A stretch of 64,000 nt of DNA from Umezawaea tangerina (GCF_003002815.1 NZ_PVTF01000003.1:124001-188000); one strand, 5' to 3'; shown: positions 1-8,813, counted from the stretch's first letter. Program-made: numbers and translations. The notes: generated from the sequence alone by a model not told the origin.

Positions 1-213
1 CACCAGCTGGTCGCGGGCGCGCTGGTGGCCGACGCCACCATGCGAGCACTGTCACTCACGCAGCTCGAGATTTGCCCCTGGGCCCTGCGGGAAGGTGTCA
101 TCCTTCGGAGGTTGGACCACACTAACGGCTCGGAACAGACCGCGCCGACGGCTCCAGGCCGGCAGCCGGGTGACACTGGACGTTCAGGCCAGCACGGAGC
201 ACGGTGGAGTTGA
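1..213 (+). CDS. Ppx/GppA phosphatase family protein, C-terminal fragment
   Basis: Open reading frame 1 runs in from the left edge without a start and stops at TGA 211-213. The 70 residues end in [18 protein letters not shown], a tail I recognise from actinobacterial exopolyphosphatase/GppA-like phosphatases (Rv0496-like). The family hydrolyses polyphosphate or ppGpp-related substrates in the cytoplasm. The catalytic domain lies outside the window, so activity cannot be judged. The stop overlaps the next gene's ATG (TGATG), indicating translational coupling. The assignment rests on this tail and on conserved gene order. Confidence 0.7.
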   Translation, partial: HQLVAGALVADATMRALSLTQLEICPWALREGVILRRLDHTNGSEQTAPTAPGRQPGDTGRSGQHGARWS

Positions 214-1631
214 TGAGTCGAGAGAGCGAGTCCGAGCAGACCCAGCGCACGGTCGCTGAGCTGCTGGCCCAGTACGGCGCCAGCGCGGGCGACGCGCCGC
301 CGCGCCGACGACGACGGCGCGCGGAGGACACGACCGACACCGGCCCGCAGGCGATCATCGAGCGGGTCAACTCCGACAGCGGCCAGATGAAGGCCGTCGA
401 CCCCGCCGTCGAGCCGCCGCCGACCCGTTCGGGGCGCCGGGCCAAGCCGGACACCGACCCGGACCGCACGCAGTACGCGGCCCCGGTGCGGCCGGAGCCG
501 TCCCAGACCGACCTGCGCCGGACCGAGCCGCCGCCGAGGGTGACGCCGCCCAAGGCCGCCCCGCCGCGCGTCGAGCCGCCCAAGGCCGCGCCGCCGAGGG
601 CGGAGCCGCCGCGCCCCAGCCGTCCGGAGCCCGCGCGCGCCGACCTGTCCCGGCCGGACCTGTCGCGACCCGACCTGTCCCGGCTCGACCCGTCCAGGTC
701 CGACCTCTCGCGCCCGGACCTGTCGCGCCTCGACCCGCACAAGGCCGACCAGCCGAGGTCCGAGCCGCGCCGCCCCGAGGCGCGCCGTCCGGGGGTGCCG
801 CCGGTCGACCCGGCCGAGGAGACCAGGCAGGTCCCGCCGATCGTCGACGAGTACTCGTTGCCGAAGTCGGACCCGTCGCGGACCGCCATCCCCAAGCCGG
901 AGTCGTCGCGGGCCAACCTGCTCAAGACCGACCCGCCGTCGCGCAACAACCTGCCGAAGCCGGACCTGTCGCGGGGCAACCCGCCCAAGCCCGACCCGTC
1001 CCGGCCGAACCTGGCGCGCCCGCCCATGGGCCCGCCGCCGCAGCCGCCGGTGCGCGAGGCGATGACCGACCTCATCCCGCGCGTCCCGGCCCAGCCCGGT
1101 CTGGACGACACCCAGGTCACCCAGTCCGTGCCCCTGCTGCCCCCGGCACCGGCGAAGCTGCCCGAACCGCTGCCGGACGCGCGGCCGGAGGAGTGGTTCG
1201 GCGACGACGACGAGTTCGCCGAGCAGGAGAACACCGCCGCCCACCCCGGCCCGTACGTCGACGACTACTCGGACAACTACTCCGTCGACGGCTTCGACCC
1301 CACCGAGGGCCCGGCGGGCCTCGCGGACGTGGACGAGGACGACGAGGACTTCGAGGAGGTCGAGCGCTCCCCGGTCAAGGAGTGGCTGGTCATGATCGGC
1401 CAGCTCGCGGTCGGCGTGCTCGGCGGCGCGGTCCTCTGGCTCGGCTTCAACTTCCTGTGGCGCGCGCTCCCGGCGGCCGCGCTGGTGCTGGCGCTCGGCG
1501 TCACCGTCGGCCTGGTGCTGCTGGTCCGCAAGATCCGCAAGGCCGACGACCTGCAGACCACCCTGCTCGCCGTGCTCGTCGGGCTGATCGTGACGGTCTC
1601 ACCAGCGGCGATGCTGCTGGTGAAGTCTTGA
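213..1631 (+). CDS. proline/arginine-rich protein with C-terminal membrane segments (Rv0497-like)
   Basis: A 472-residue protein starting at ATG 213, chosen because it overlaps the upstream stop and has GGTGGAG just before it; GTG 204 is an in-frame alternative. Residues about 1-380 are low complexity, rich in Pro, Arg, Asp and Ser, with repeats of the form [14 protein letters not shown] around 640-735. An acidic stretch ([13 protein letters not shown]) follows. The C-terminus holds two or three hydrophobic helices, beginning near [21 protein letters not shown]. Position matches the conserved transmembrane protein Rv0497 between Ppx and the TIM-barrel gene. A long disordered cytoplasmic region anchored to the membrane is inferred. 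Function is unknown. Confidence 0.75.
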   Translation: MSRESESEQTQRTVAELLAQYGASAGDAPPRRRRRRAEDTTDTGPQAIIERVNSDSGQMKAVDPAVEPPPTRSGRRAKPDTDPDRTQYAAPVRPEPSQTDLRRTEPPPRVTPPKAAPPRVEPPKAAPPRAEPPRPSRPEPARADLSRPDLSRPDLSRLDPSRSDLSRPDLSRLDPHKADQPRSEPRRPEARRPGVPPVDPAEETRQVPPIVDEYSLPKSDPSRTAIPKPESSRANLLKTDPPSRNNLPKPDLSRGNPPKPDPSRPNLARPPMGPPPQPPVREAMTDLIPRVPAQPGLDDTQVTQSVPLLPPAPAKLPEPLPDARPEEWFGDDDEFAEQENTAAHPGPYVDDYSDNYSVDGFDPTEGPAGLADVDEDDEDFEEVERSPVKEWLVMIGQLAVGVLGGAVLWLGFNFLWRALPAAALVLALGVTVGLVLLVRKIRKADDLQTTLLAVLVGLIVTVSPAAMLLVKS

Positions 1632-2440
1632 CCGGGAACATCCCGGTCGGGCTGTCCACCGCATCGGTCTGGCCGCAGCCTGCGGGCGCCGCGTTCGAGC
1701 TGGCGGCCGAGCTCGGCTACGACGGCGTCGAGGTCATGGTGTGGGCCGACCCCACCAGCCAGGACGTCCGCGCCCTGGAACGGCTCAGCGGCCGCACCGG
1801 CGTCCCGGTGCTGGCCGTGCACGCCCCGTGCCTGCTGATCACCCAGCGGGTGTGGTCCCCGGACCCGGTCGAACGGCTGCGCCGCAGCGTCGAGGCCGCG
1901 GCCGACCTGGGCGCGCCCACGGTCGTCGTGCACCCGCCGTTCCGCTGGCAGCGCCGCTACGCCGACGGGTTCGCCGAGCTCGTCGAGTCGCTGGAGGACG
2001 CGAGCGGCGTCGACATCGCCGTGGAGAACATGTTCCCGGTCCGGCGCGCGCTCGGCCGCGGCCGCTCCGTGCAGGTGACCGCGTTCGCCCCGTCCATCGA
2101 CCCCACCGACGTCGGCCACCGGCACTACACGCTCGACCTGTCGCACACCGCGGCCGCGGGCGTGGACGCCGTCGAGCTGGCCAAGCGCATGGGCGACGGG
2201 CTCACCCACGTCCACCTCGCCGACGGCAGCGGCGCGGCCAAGGACGAGCACATGGTCCCCGGCCGCGGCACCCAGCCGTGCGCCGCGGTGTGCGAGGGCC
2301 TCGCCCGGTCCGGGTTCACCGGCCAGGTCGTCCTGGAGATCAACACCAGGCGCGCCCGCGGCGCCGCCGACCGGTCGCGGATGCTCGCCGAGTCGCTGGT
2401 GTTCGCGCGACTCCACCTGGACTGGCAAGCCGCGCGCTGA
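1628..2440 (+). CDS. sugar phosphate isomerase/epimerase, xylose-isomerase-like TIM barrel
   Basis: A 270-residue protein. TTG 1628 is the only plausible start near the conserved N-terminus ([14 protein letters not shown]) and overlaps the upstream stop. Family features include an early G-Y-D-G-V-E-V strand, [21 protein letters not shown], the [12 protein letters not shown] segment and THVHLADG, which carry the metal-binding Glu, Asp and His residues of AP-endonuclease-2/xylose isomerase barrels. The substrate is not predictable. Equivalent to Rv0498 by position. It sits in a forward series with proline dehydrogenase and proC. The rare TTG start with full gene overlap suggests low, coupled translation. 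Confidence 0.82.
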   Translation: MTGNIPVGLSTASVWPQPAGAAFELAAELGYDGVEVMVWADPTSQDVRALERLSGRTGVPVLAVHAPCLLITQRVWSPDPVERLRRSVEAAADLGAPTVVVHPPFRWQRRYADGFAELVESLEDASGVDIAVENMFPVRRALGRGRSVQVTAFAPSIDPTDVGHRHYTLDLSHTAAAGVDAVELAKRMGDGLTHVHLADGSGAAKDEHMVPGRGTQPCAAVCEGLARSGFTGQVVLEINTRRARGAADRSRMLAESLVFARLHLDWQAAR

Positions 2441-2468
2441 GTGCCCCTGACCACGTAAGGTCAGCCGC

Positions 2469-3389
2469 GTGAACCCGTTGCGCTCCTTGATCCTCGCGGC
2501 GGCGGGCAACGACGCCGTCCGCGGACTCGTGGCGTCGGCCCCTGTCAGCCGCGACGTCGTGCGCCGGTTCGTCGCGGGCGAGTCGACCGCCGAGGCCGTC
2601 GACGTGACGAAGTCGCTGGTCGCCGACGGCCTCACCGTCACGCTGGACTACCTCGGCGAGGACACCACCGACCGCGCGCGGGCCGAGAGCACCGTGCGCA
2701 GCTACCTGGAGCTGCTCGACCGGCTGCACGCCGTCGGGCTGGCGGGCAGGGCCGAGGTCAGCGTGAAGCTGTCCGCCGTCGGCCAGGCCCTCGGGGAGAA
2801 CCTCGCGCTCACCAACGCGTCCCGGATCTGCGCGGCCGCCGAGCAGTGCGGCACCACGGTCACGCTGGACATGGAGGACCACACCACCACGGACTCCACG
2901 CTGCGCGTGCTCGCCGAGCTCCGCCGCAGCTGGCCGTGGGTGGGCGCCGTGCTCCAGGCCTACCTGCGCCGCACCCTGGACGACTGCCGCGAGCTCGCGG
3001 GCTCCCGCGTGCGGCTGTGCAAGGGCGCCTACGCCGAACCCGACGGCGTCGCCTACGACGACCCGCACGAGGTCGACCTGAACTACGTCCGCTGCGCCAA
3101 CGCGCTCCTCGCGGGCGACGGGTTCCCGATGTTCGCCACGCACGACCCGAGGCTGGTCGACGTGATCGGCGAACGGGCGCGCTGGCACGACCGGAAGCCC
3201 GGTAGCTTCGAGTACCAGATGCTTTACGGGATCCGCCCCGCCGAGCAGCGACGGCTAGCCTCGGAGGGGAACGTGGTCCGCGTGTACGTGCCTTACGGCG
3301 AGCAGTGGTACGGGTACCTGATGCGGAGGCTGGCGGAGCGCCCGGCCAACGTCACCTTCTTCCTGCGGTCGCTGGTCAGCCGCTCATGA
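2469..3389 (+). CDS. proline dehydrogenase (monofunctional)
   Basis: A 306-residue FAD-dependent proline dehydrogenase starting at GTG 2469; it would oxidise proline to pyrroline-5-carboxylate and pass electrons to the respiratory chain. The usual length is about 300 residues for the monofunctional Gram-positive type. Barrel motifs are visible: VTLDYLGE, EVSVKLSAVGQ, VTLDMEDH, LQAYLRRT, RLCKGAY, FATHDPRL, FEYQMLYGIR and the C-terminal YVPYGEQWYGYLMRRLAERPAN active-site tail. The partner pyrroline-5-carboxylate dehydrogenase is not in the window. proC, which runs the opposite reduction step for synthesis, lies 0.9 kb downstream. Confidence 0.93.
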   Translation: MNPLRSLILAAAGNDAVRGLVASAPVSRDVVRRFVAGESTAEAVDVTKSLVADGLTVTLDYLGEDTTDRARAESTVRSYLELLDRLHAVGLAGRAEVSVKLSAVGQALGENLALTNASRICAAAEQCGTTVTLDMEDHTTTDSTLRVLAELRRSWPWVGAVLQAYLRRTLDDCRELAGSRVRLCKGAYAEPDGVAYDDPHEVDLNYVRCANALLAGDGFPMFATHDPRLVDVIGERARWHDRKPGSFEYQMLYGIRPAEQRRLASEGNVVRVYVPYGEQWYGYLMRRLAERPANVTFFLRSLVSRS

Positions 3390-4219
3390 CAACTCGTACG
3401 AGGAGCTCGGTGCCCACGTTCACGGCCGCCAGTGCAGTGCGTTCGCTCGGTGACGGGACCTACACGGCCAGCCTGCCCGCGGAGTGGACCGTCGGTCCAA
3501 AGCCGCACGGCGGTTTCCTGCTCGTGCTCGCCGCCCGCGCCGCGACGAGGACGGCGACCGACGCCGTTCCCGGTACCGAGGGCCTGGCCCCCCTCGCCGT
3601 CAGCTCCCAGTTCCTGCGGGCTCCCGAAGTGGGTCCGGTGCTGCTCCGCACCGAGATCCGCAAGTCCGGCCGCACCGCGACGGTCGTGTCGGCCACGATC
3701 GAGCAGCGCGGCCGCAGCTGCGTCGAGTCGGTCGTCACCGTCGGGCACCTCCCGGACCAGACCCCGGACTACGCGGACCTGCCGTCCATCCCGGCCGAAC
3801 CGCCCGCCGACTCCATCGACCTGAGCACGATGGAGTCCGGCGGCGTCTACAAGCTCGGTGCCGTCTGCGACGTCCGCCTCGACCAGCAGGGCGCGGGCTT
3901 CCTCACCGGCCGCACCGGCGACCCGCTCGTGCTGCGGCTGTGGGTCCGCCCCAAGGGCGAACGCCCCGACCCCTACTTCGCGCTCGTCGCGGGCGACATC
4001 TCCATGCCCGTCACGTTCAACCTCGGCCGGTTCGGCTGGTCGCCCACCGTCCAGCTCACGGCCCTCCTGCGCGCCAACCCGGCGCCGGGGTGGCTGCGCG
4101 TGCAGGTGTCGTGCAGCGCCGTGCACGGGCAGTGGTTCGACGAGGACGCCGTCGTGGTCGACTCGGCGGGCAGGCTCATCTGCCAGTCGCGGCAGCTGGC
4201 GCTGACGCCGGCGGGATGA
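3386..4219 (+). CDS. acyl-CoA thioesterase family protein (TesB-like double hotdog)
   Basis: A 277-residue protein whose ATG at 3386 overlaps the proline dehydrogenase stop. The N-terminal half contains PKPHGGFLLVLAARAA, the substrate-binding helix typical of thioesterase-like hotdog domains, followed by SQFLRAPEVGPV and a second hotdog with FNLGRFGWSPTVQLTALLR. This is the two-hotdog arrangement of the TesB/thioesterase-like superfamily in actinobacteria. It probably hydrolyses an acyl-CoA; the substrate is unknown. Predicted cytoplasmic, without signal peptide or membrane helix. Confidence 0.8.
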   Translation: MTTRTRSSVPTFTAASAVRSLGDGTYTASLPAEWTVGPKPHGGFLLVLAARAATRTATDAVPGTEGLAPLAVSSQFLRAPEVGPVLLRTEIRKSGRTATVVSATIEQRGRSCVESVVTVGHLPDQTPDYADLPSIPAEPPADSIDLSTMESGGVYKLGAVCDVRLDQQGAGFLTGRTGDPLVLRLWVRPKGERPDPYFALVAGDISMPVTFNLGRFGWSPTVQLTALLRANPAPGWLRVQVSCSAVHGQWFDEDAVVVDSAGRLICQSRQLALTPAG

Positions 4220-4274
4220 GCGGTGGCCGCCACTGGAGCCGGTGCGGTGGTGGCCCAGTGGCACCCTTGTCCGC

Positions 4275-5087
4275 ATGACGACTATCGCCGTGCTGGGCGC
4301 GGGCAAGATCGGGGAGGCCCTGCTGTCGGGGCTGCTCCAGGGTGGCCGCAAGGCACATGAGCTGCTGTTCACCGAGAAGCACCCGCAGCGCGCGGAGGAG
4401 CTGGCCAAGCAGTACGGGACCGAGGCGGTCGACGTCGCGGTGGCCGCGGCGCGCGCCGAAGTGCTGGTGGTGGCGGTCAAGCCGCAGGACATCGAGCCGC
4501 TGCTGGACGAGCTGGCGCCGGTGATCCGGCCGGGGGCGCTGGTCGTGTCGCTGTGCGCGGGCCTTCCGACGGCCCTGTTCGAACGCAGGCTGCCGGAGGG
4601 CACGGCGGTGGTGCGGGTCATGCCGAACACGCCGATGCTCGTGGGCGAGGCGATGAGCGCCATCTCGGCGGGGAGGCACGCGGGCCCGGAGCACCTGGAC
4701 CTGGTCGAGGAGCTGCTGTCCACGGTGGGCAGGGTGGCGCGGGTGCCGGAGTCGCAGCAGGACGCCGTGACGGCGCTGTCGGGGTCCGGCCCGGCGTACT
4801 TCTTCTACCTCGTCGAGGCGATGATCGACGCGGGCATCCTGCTCGGCATCCCGCGCGACCTGGCCGGGCAGCTGATCATCCAGTCGGCGGTCGGCGCGGC
4901 GACGATGCTGGCGCAGGGCGACCAGCACCCGGTGATCCTGCGCGAGGCCGTCACGTCGCCGGCGGGCACCACGATCATGGCGATCCGCGAGCTCGAGAAG
5001 CACGGCGTGCGCGCCGCGTTCCTGGCCGCGATCGAGGCCGCGCGCGACCGTTCGGCCGAGCTGGGGCAGGCCCACCAGGACGGCTGA
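4275..5087 (+). CDS. proC: pyrroline-5-carboxylate reductase
   Basis: A 270-residue enzyme for the last step of proline synthesis, NAD(P)H-dependent reduction of pyrroline-5-carboxylate. ATG 4275 is chosen because the Rossmann motif IAVLGAGKIGEALL begins at residue 4; an upstream in-frame extension lacks family sequence. Other signatures are VAVKPQD, VVSLCAGLPT, RVMPNTPMLVGEAM and the C-terminal ALSGSGPAYFFYLVEAM plus EAVTSPAGTTIMAI, which form the P5C site. Length is normal. The gene is the Rv0500 equivalent. Confidence 0.96.
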   Translation: MTTIAVLGAGKIGEALLSGLLQGGRKAHELLFTEKHPQRAEELAKQYGTEAVDVAVAAARAEVLVVAVKPQDIEPLLDELAPVIRPGALVVSLCAGLPTALFERRLPEGTAVVRVMPNTPMLVGEAMSAISAGRHAGPEHLDLVEELLSTVGRVARVPESQQDAVTALSGSGPAYFFYLVEAMIDAGILLGIPRDLAGQLIIQSAVGAATMLAQGDQHPVILREAVTSPAGTTIMAIRELEKHGVRAAFLAAIEAARDRSAELGQAHQDG

Positions 5088-5179
5088 GCAGGGGCCCGCT
5101 GGGCCGACCGGCCGGGATGGGCGCCTTTGGACGTCGCAGTAGCCCCACCTGTCCCGCTACTCTCGGGAGCAGCACGTGC

Positions 5180-5217
5180 GTGTCGAACCGTCGGTGGGGA
5201 AGCCGACGGCACGACAC
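5180..5217 (+). promoter_or_regulatory. two-tier hairpin in the leader of the small HTH gene
   Basis: GTGTCG (5180-5185) and CGACAC (5212-5217) enclose CCGTCGG (5188-5194) and CCGACGG (5203-5209), giving a 13-base-pair stem with a small internal loop and an 8-base apical loop. It lies 23 bases before ATG 5241. It could be an operator or an mRNA leader structure. No clear -10/-35 pair was found. Confidence 0.4.
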
Positions 5218-5240
5218 GTGTCGAAGGACGCGGTGATTGC

Positions 5241-5453
5241 ATGCCTGCGAAGGAGAACGATCGGTCGAGCCTCGTTCAGGTGCAGTTCCTGACCGTGGCC
5301 GAGGTGGCCTCCATGATGCGTGTCTCGAAGATGACGGTGTACCGGTTGGTGCACTCGGGAGAGCTGCCCGCGGTACGCGTGGGCAAGTCGTTCCGGGTGC
5401 CCGAGAAGGCGGTGCACGCCTACCTCGAGAACGCCTATTTCGACGCCGGGTGA
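5241..5453 (+). CDS. small MerR/excisionase-type helix-turn-helix protein (Rv0500A-like)
   Basis: A 70-residue protein starting at ATG 5241. Residues 16-66 form a winged-helix excisionase-type domain: FLTVAEVASMMRVSKMTVYRLVHSGELPAVRVGKSFRVPEKAVHAYLEN. The family binds DNA as a small, often cooperative, protein; BldC is the best-known relative, and a BldC homologue is present at 37856-38086. Targets are unknown. It sits between proC and bS22, as in mycobacteria. A hairpin precedes it. Confidence 0.87.
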   Translation: MPAKENDRSSLVQVQFLTVAEVASMMRVSKMTVYRLVHSGELPAVRVGKSFRVPEKAVHAYLENAYFDAG

Positions 5454-5597
5454 CCTCGGGGTCGGGCCGGTGCGGGGCGCGGGGTAAACTGGGCAGCCGT
5501 TCGTGCCTGGTGTCGGCGTGCCCGCTTGACGGGCGCGCGTCCGTAGGTAGCACCGGAGCATGGAGAACCACCAACGTCTAGTAGCTAAGGAACCCGC

Positions 5598-5699
5598 ATG
5601 GGCTCGGTCATCAAGAAGCGCCGCAAGCGCATGTCGAAGAAGAAGCACCGCAAGTTGCTTCGCAAGACTCGCGTTCAGCGTCGCAAGCGCGGCAAGTAG
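5598..5699 (+). CDS. 30S ribosomal protein bS22 (AURKAIP1/COX24 domain)
   Basis: A 33-residue, extremely basic protein starting [20 protein letters not shown] and ending RRKRGK. This is the actinobacterial small-subunit protein bS22 (Rv0500B), bound near the decoding centre. It lies directly after the small HTH gene, as in Mycobacterium. TAAACT at 5485-5490 is a possible -10 element, without a convincing -35. A strong hairpin follows the gene. Confidence 0.93.
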   Translation: MGSVIKKRRKRMSKKKHRKLLRKTRVQRRKRGK

Positions 5700-5729
5700 C
5701 CCACGCGCGGGTTCTTCATCAGCGCTCGA

Positions 5730-5770
5730 CTGCCGCCGATCCCGGTCTCCGGGGTCGGCGGCAGTTGTGT
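5730..5770 (+). terminator. intrinsic terminator after bS22
   Basis: CTGCCGCCGA (5730-5739) pairs perfectly with TCGGCGGCAG (5755-5764). The inner CCCGG (5741-5745) pairs with CCGGG (5749-5753), so the stem continues almost to a 3-base loop. TTGTGTTTGG follows, giving a weak U-tract. Its place right after bS22 fits termination. Confidence 0.75.
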
Positions 5771-5953
5771 TTGGACGACCCGTCGTCCCAGTCGGTGGGC
5801 GCGGGCGCAGTACTGGCGGGATGGCCCCGGTCCGAACGGGTGATTAGCCGGTAAAGCCTGCGTGACCTGCGTCAAGAGGGCGTAGCGAGATGGCGCCGTC
5901 ACCTCTTGGGGCTTGTAGCATCGACCAGTCGCAGCACCTGGACATGGAGTCGC

Positions 5954-6991
5954 ATGGCGCCCAAGGTCGTTCTCGTCACCGGAGTGAGCCGCTTCCTCGG
6001 CGGCAACCTCGCCGCGCGGTTCGCCGCCAACCCCGACATCGAGCGCGTGCTCGGTGTCGACACCGAGCCGCCACCCCGCGACCTGCTGCGCCGGATGGGC
6101 CGCGCGGAGTTCGTGCGCGCCGACATCCGCAACCCGCTGATCGCCAAGGTGATCGCCACGGCGGGCGTGGACACCGTCGTGCACGCGTCGGTCACGGCCA
6201 ACCCGGCCGGTCCGACGGGCCGGACGGTCATGAAGGAAATGAACGTCATCGGCACGATGCAGCTGCTGGCGGCCTGCCAGAAGTCGCCGCACCTGCGCAA
6301 GCTGGTCGTGAAGTCGACCAGCGCCGTCTACGGGTCGAGCGCCCGCGACCCCGCGGTCTTCGCGGAGGGCATGAGCCCCAAGGAGCTGCCCTCCAGCGGG
6401 TACGCCAAGGACGCCGTGGAGGTCGAGGGCTACGTCCGCGGCTTCTCGCGCCGCAGGCCGGACGTGGACGTCACCACGCTCCGGTTCACCAACTTCATCG
6501 GCCCGCGCATCGACACGGTGCTCACCAGGTACTTCGCGCTGCCCGTCGTCCCGACGGTGATGGGCTACGACGCCCGCGTGCAGCTGCTGCACTCCGAGGA
6601 CGCGCTGGCGATCCTGGAGCGCGCCACCATGCACGACCTGCCCGGCGTGTTCAACGCCGGTGGCGAGGGCGTGCTGCTGCTCTCGCAGGCGATCCGCCGT
6701 GCGGGCAGGCTGACCCTGCCGGTGCCCAGCGGCGCCGTGCCGAGCGTCGGGCGGTTCTTCCGCAGCGCCCGGCTGGTCGACTTCTCGCCGGACCAGATGA
6801 GGTTCCTCAACTGGGGCCGGGTGGTCGACACCACCCTGCTCAGGAGCGAGTTCGGCTTCACGCCGCGCTGGACCACGCGGCAGGCGTTCGACGACTACGT
6901 GAGCGGACGCGGTCTGCGTCCCCTCATCGCCCCGGAGCGGGTGGAGGCGGTCGAGCGGGGGCTCCTCGACGCCGCCGCCAGGCTCCGCTAG
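5954..6991 (+). CDS. NAD-dependent epimerase/dehydratase (extended SDR, GalE2-like)
   Basis: A 345-residue extended short-chain dehydrogenase starting at ATG 5954, where the nucleotide-binding motif KVVLVTGVSRFLGGNLAARF begins. Further signs are LGVDTEPPP, ADIRNP, VVHASVTAN, the active-site region KSTSAVYGSSARDP and SGYAKDAVEVEGY, where YAKD replaces the canonical YxxxK, and TLRFTNFIGPR. Family members interconvert nucleotide sugars or act on related substrates; the substrate here is uncertain. It corresponds to Rv0501 (called galE2). The next gene follows after 26 bases and is probably co-transcribed. Confidence 0.85.
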   Translation: MAPKVVLVTGVSRFLGGNLAARFAANPDIERVLGVDTEPPPRDLLRRMGRAEFVRADIRNPLIAKVIATAGVDTVVHASVTANPAGPTGRTVMKEMNVIGTMQLLAACQKSPHLRKLVVKSTSAVYGSSARDPAVFAEGMSPKELPSSGYAKDAVEVEGYVRGFSRRRPDVDVTTLRFTNFIGPRIDTVLTRYFALPVVPTVMGYDARVQLLHSEDALAILERATMHDLPGVFNAGGEGVLLLSQAIRRAGRLTLPVPSGAVPSVGRFFRSARLVDFSPDQMRFLNWGRVVDTTLLRSEFGFTPRWTTRQAFDDYVSGRGLRPLIAPERVEAVERGLLDAAARLR

Positions 6992-7017
6992 TTCCGCTGA
7001 GTGAGGAGATGGACCCC

Positions 7018-8010
7018 GTGGCAGGAGCACGCGTGATTCCGTTGCACGGTGCTGACCGGAACGGCCAGTCCCCGACCAGGCCGCGCAGACCGCGTCCGGT
7101 CCCGCAGCCACCGGCGCAGGAGGACCCACCGCTCGCCGTCGCCCCCGAACCCGCCGCCCCGGAGCCCACCGAGTGGGAGGAGCGCCTAGGCGGGCTCCTG
7201 GACTTCGTCCGCAGGCGGATGGCGGGCGACTACCACGTCGACGAGTTCGGCTTCGACGCCGACCTCACCGACAACGTGCTGATGCCCCCGTTGAAGCCGC
7301 TGTACGAGAAGTGGTTCCGCGTCGAGACGATCGGCGTCCACAACATCCCGACCGAGGGCGGCGCGCTGCTGGTCGCCAACCACTCCGGCACCCTCCCGCT
7401 CGACGCGACCATGACCGCGTTCGCGGTCCGCTCCGAGCACCCCGGCAAGCGCCACCTTCGGATGCTCGGCGCCGACCTGGTCTTCAAGACCCCGGTCCTG
7501 GGCGCGCTGGCCAGGAAGTCCGGCCAGACCCTCGCCTGCAACCCCGACGCCGAGCGCCTGCTGCGCTCGGGCGAGCTGGTCGGCGTGTGGCCGGAGGGCT
7601 TCAAGGGCATCGGCAAGCCGTTCAAGGACCGCTACAAGCTCCAGCGCTTCGGCCGGGGCGGGTTCGTCTCGGCGGCGCTGAACACCGGCGTCCCGATCAT
7701 CCCGGTCTCGATCGTCGGAGCCGAGGAGATCTACCCGATGATCGGCGACATCAAGGCGCTGGCCCGCCTCTTCGGCTTCCCCTACTTCCCGGTCACGCCG
7801 CTGTTCCCGCTGCTGGGCCCGCTGGGCGCCATCCCGCTGCCCTCGAAGTGGTACATCGAGTTCGGCGAGCCCATCCACACCGACGGCTTCGGCGAGCACG
7901 CGGCCGACGACCCGATGCTGGTGTTCAACCTCACCGACCAGGTGCGGGAGACGATCCAGCAGACGCTCTACCGCCTGCTGACCCAGCGCCGGAACGTCTT
8001 CCTGGGCTAG
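7018..8010 (+). CDS. lysophospholipid acyltransferase family protein (PlsC-like)
   Basis: A 330-residue protein. GTG 7018 is preferred because GAGGAG (7003-7008) sits 9 bases upstream; ATG 7009 would directly abut it. An N-terminal Pro-rich stretch precedes the acyltransferase domain. Motif I is NHSGTLPLD, a variant of the NHxxxxD catalytic motif. WPEGFKGIGKPFKDRYKLQRFGRGGF covers the substrate-binding region, and VPIIPVSIVGAEEIYPM the later block. It should transfer an acyl chain to a lysophospholipid at the membrane. Equivalent to Rv0502. Confidence 0.87.
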   Translation: MAGARVIPLHGADRNGQSPTRPRRPRPVPQPPAQEDPPLAVAPEPAAPEPTEWEERLGGLLDFVRRRMAGDYHVDEFGFDADLTDNVLMPPLKPLYEKWFRVETIGVHNIPTEGGALLVANHSGTLPLDATMTAFAVRSEHPGKRHLRMLGADLVFKTPVLGALARKSGQTLACNPDAERLLRSGELVGVWPEGFKGIGKPFKDRYKLQRFGRGGFVSAALNTGVPIIPVSIVGAEEIYPMIGDIKALARLFGFPYFPVTPLFPLLGPLGAIPLPSKWYIEFGEPIHTDGFGEHAADDPMLVFNLTDQVRETIQQTLYRLLTQRRNVFLG

Positions 8011-8016
8011 CCGGGG

Positions 8017-8604
8017 CTACTGGGGCAGCTCGACGCCCTGGGCCGCCAGCAGGGTGCGGGCGGTGGCGTGGACGCTGTCGGGCAGCGGCTGGTCGCGGAC
8101 CGAGCCGTAGGACATCGCGCCGTCGAAGACCATGGCGAGCTGCTCGGCGAGCAGCTCGGGGTCCGCCGCGCCCGCGGCCTCGGCCTGCGCCCGGAAGTAG
8201 CCCTGGAGCCGGTCCTTGTACGACACGGCGATGCCGCGCATCGGGTGCCCGACGTCGGGGATCTCGGCGGTGGCGTTGAGCACCGGGCAGCCGCGGAAGT
8301 CGGGCTGGTGCGACTTGCGCTGGGTGGCCGCGAAGACCTCCAGGATCCTCCCGGCGGCTGACAGGCCGCTGTCCTCGGCGGGGACGAGCCCGTCCAGGAA
8401 GCGGTCGGTGGCGCGCGGCAGGTAGGCCGCGATCAGGTGGTCCTTGCTGGGGAAGCGCTGGTAGAGGCTGCGCTTGGAGACGCCCGCCACCTCCGACACG
8501 AGGTCGACCCCCGTGCTGTTGATGCCCCGGTTGGCGAACAGCTCGCAGGCGGCCTCGAGCACGCGCTCGCGCACGCCGTCCAGTGCCTGCGCCTCGGTCG
8601 TCAT
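8017..8604 (-). CDS. TetR/AcrR family transcriptional regulator
   Basis: A 195-residue repressor-type protein. The N-terminal HTH is typical: RERVLEAACELFANRGINSTGVDLVSEVAGVSKRSLYQRFPSKDHLIAAYL. The C-terminal helical ligand domain is divergent. It is transcribed away from the hydrolase/oxidoreductase pair, and the 209-base gap contains three copies of a palindromic operator, so it probably represses both itself and that pair. The inducer is unknown; a quinone or other electrophile would suit the neighbouring enzymes but is speculation. Confidence 0.92.
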   Translation of the reverse strand: MTTEAQALDGVRERVLEAACELFANRGINSTGVDLVSEVAGVSKRSLYQRFPSKDHLIAAYLPRATDRFLDGLVPAEDSGLSAAGRILEVFAATQRKSHQPDFRGCPVLNATAEIPDVGHPMRGIAVSYKDRLQGYFRAQAEAAGAADPELLAEQLAMVFDGAMSYGSVRDQPLPDSVHATARTLLAAQGVELPQ

Positions 8605-8635
8605 GCGATCACCCTAACCCGCTGGTCCCGCTCTC

Positions 8636-8718
8636 GGAAACAGATCTGTGTCCGGCCTGGTCGGTCAGGAAACAGATCTGTGTATAGTGACCGCGCCGCA
8701 GGAAACAGATCTGTTTCC
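8636..8718. promoter_or_regulatory. three tandem TetR-type operators
   Basis: GGAAACAGATCTGT occurs at 8636-8649, 8668-8681 and 8701-8714. The third copy extends to a perfect 18-base palindrome, GGAAACAGATCTGTTTCC (8701-8718). The first copy matches that palindrome at 17 of 18 positions (8636-8653); the second has a weaker right arm. Copy spacing is 32 and 33 bases, about three helical turns. A -10-like TATAGT lies at 8683-8688, between copies 2 and 3. The array sits between tetR and the divergent hydrolase gene, so these are its probable binding sites. Confidence 0.82.
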
Positions 8719-8813
8719 CGGCGCGAACCCGAACCCTCGGACCGCGCGGCGCACCGGTTCGACGTGCGCCGACGCGGTACTTCGCCACGCCCGGACGACC
8801 GCACGGAGTGCCG

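Noticed and set aside
122-1234. Long minus-strand frame opposite the Pro-rich gene, rich in Gly/Ser/Arg
   Set aside because: It is the antisense reading of a repetitive GC-rich coding region, with no start signal and no domain.
5125-5163. TTGGAC and TACTCT as a promoter for the small HTH gene
   Set aside because: The two boxes are 25 bases apart, too far for a standard promoter.
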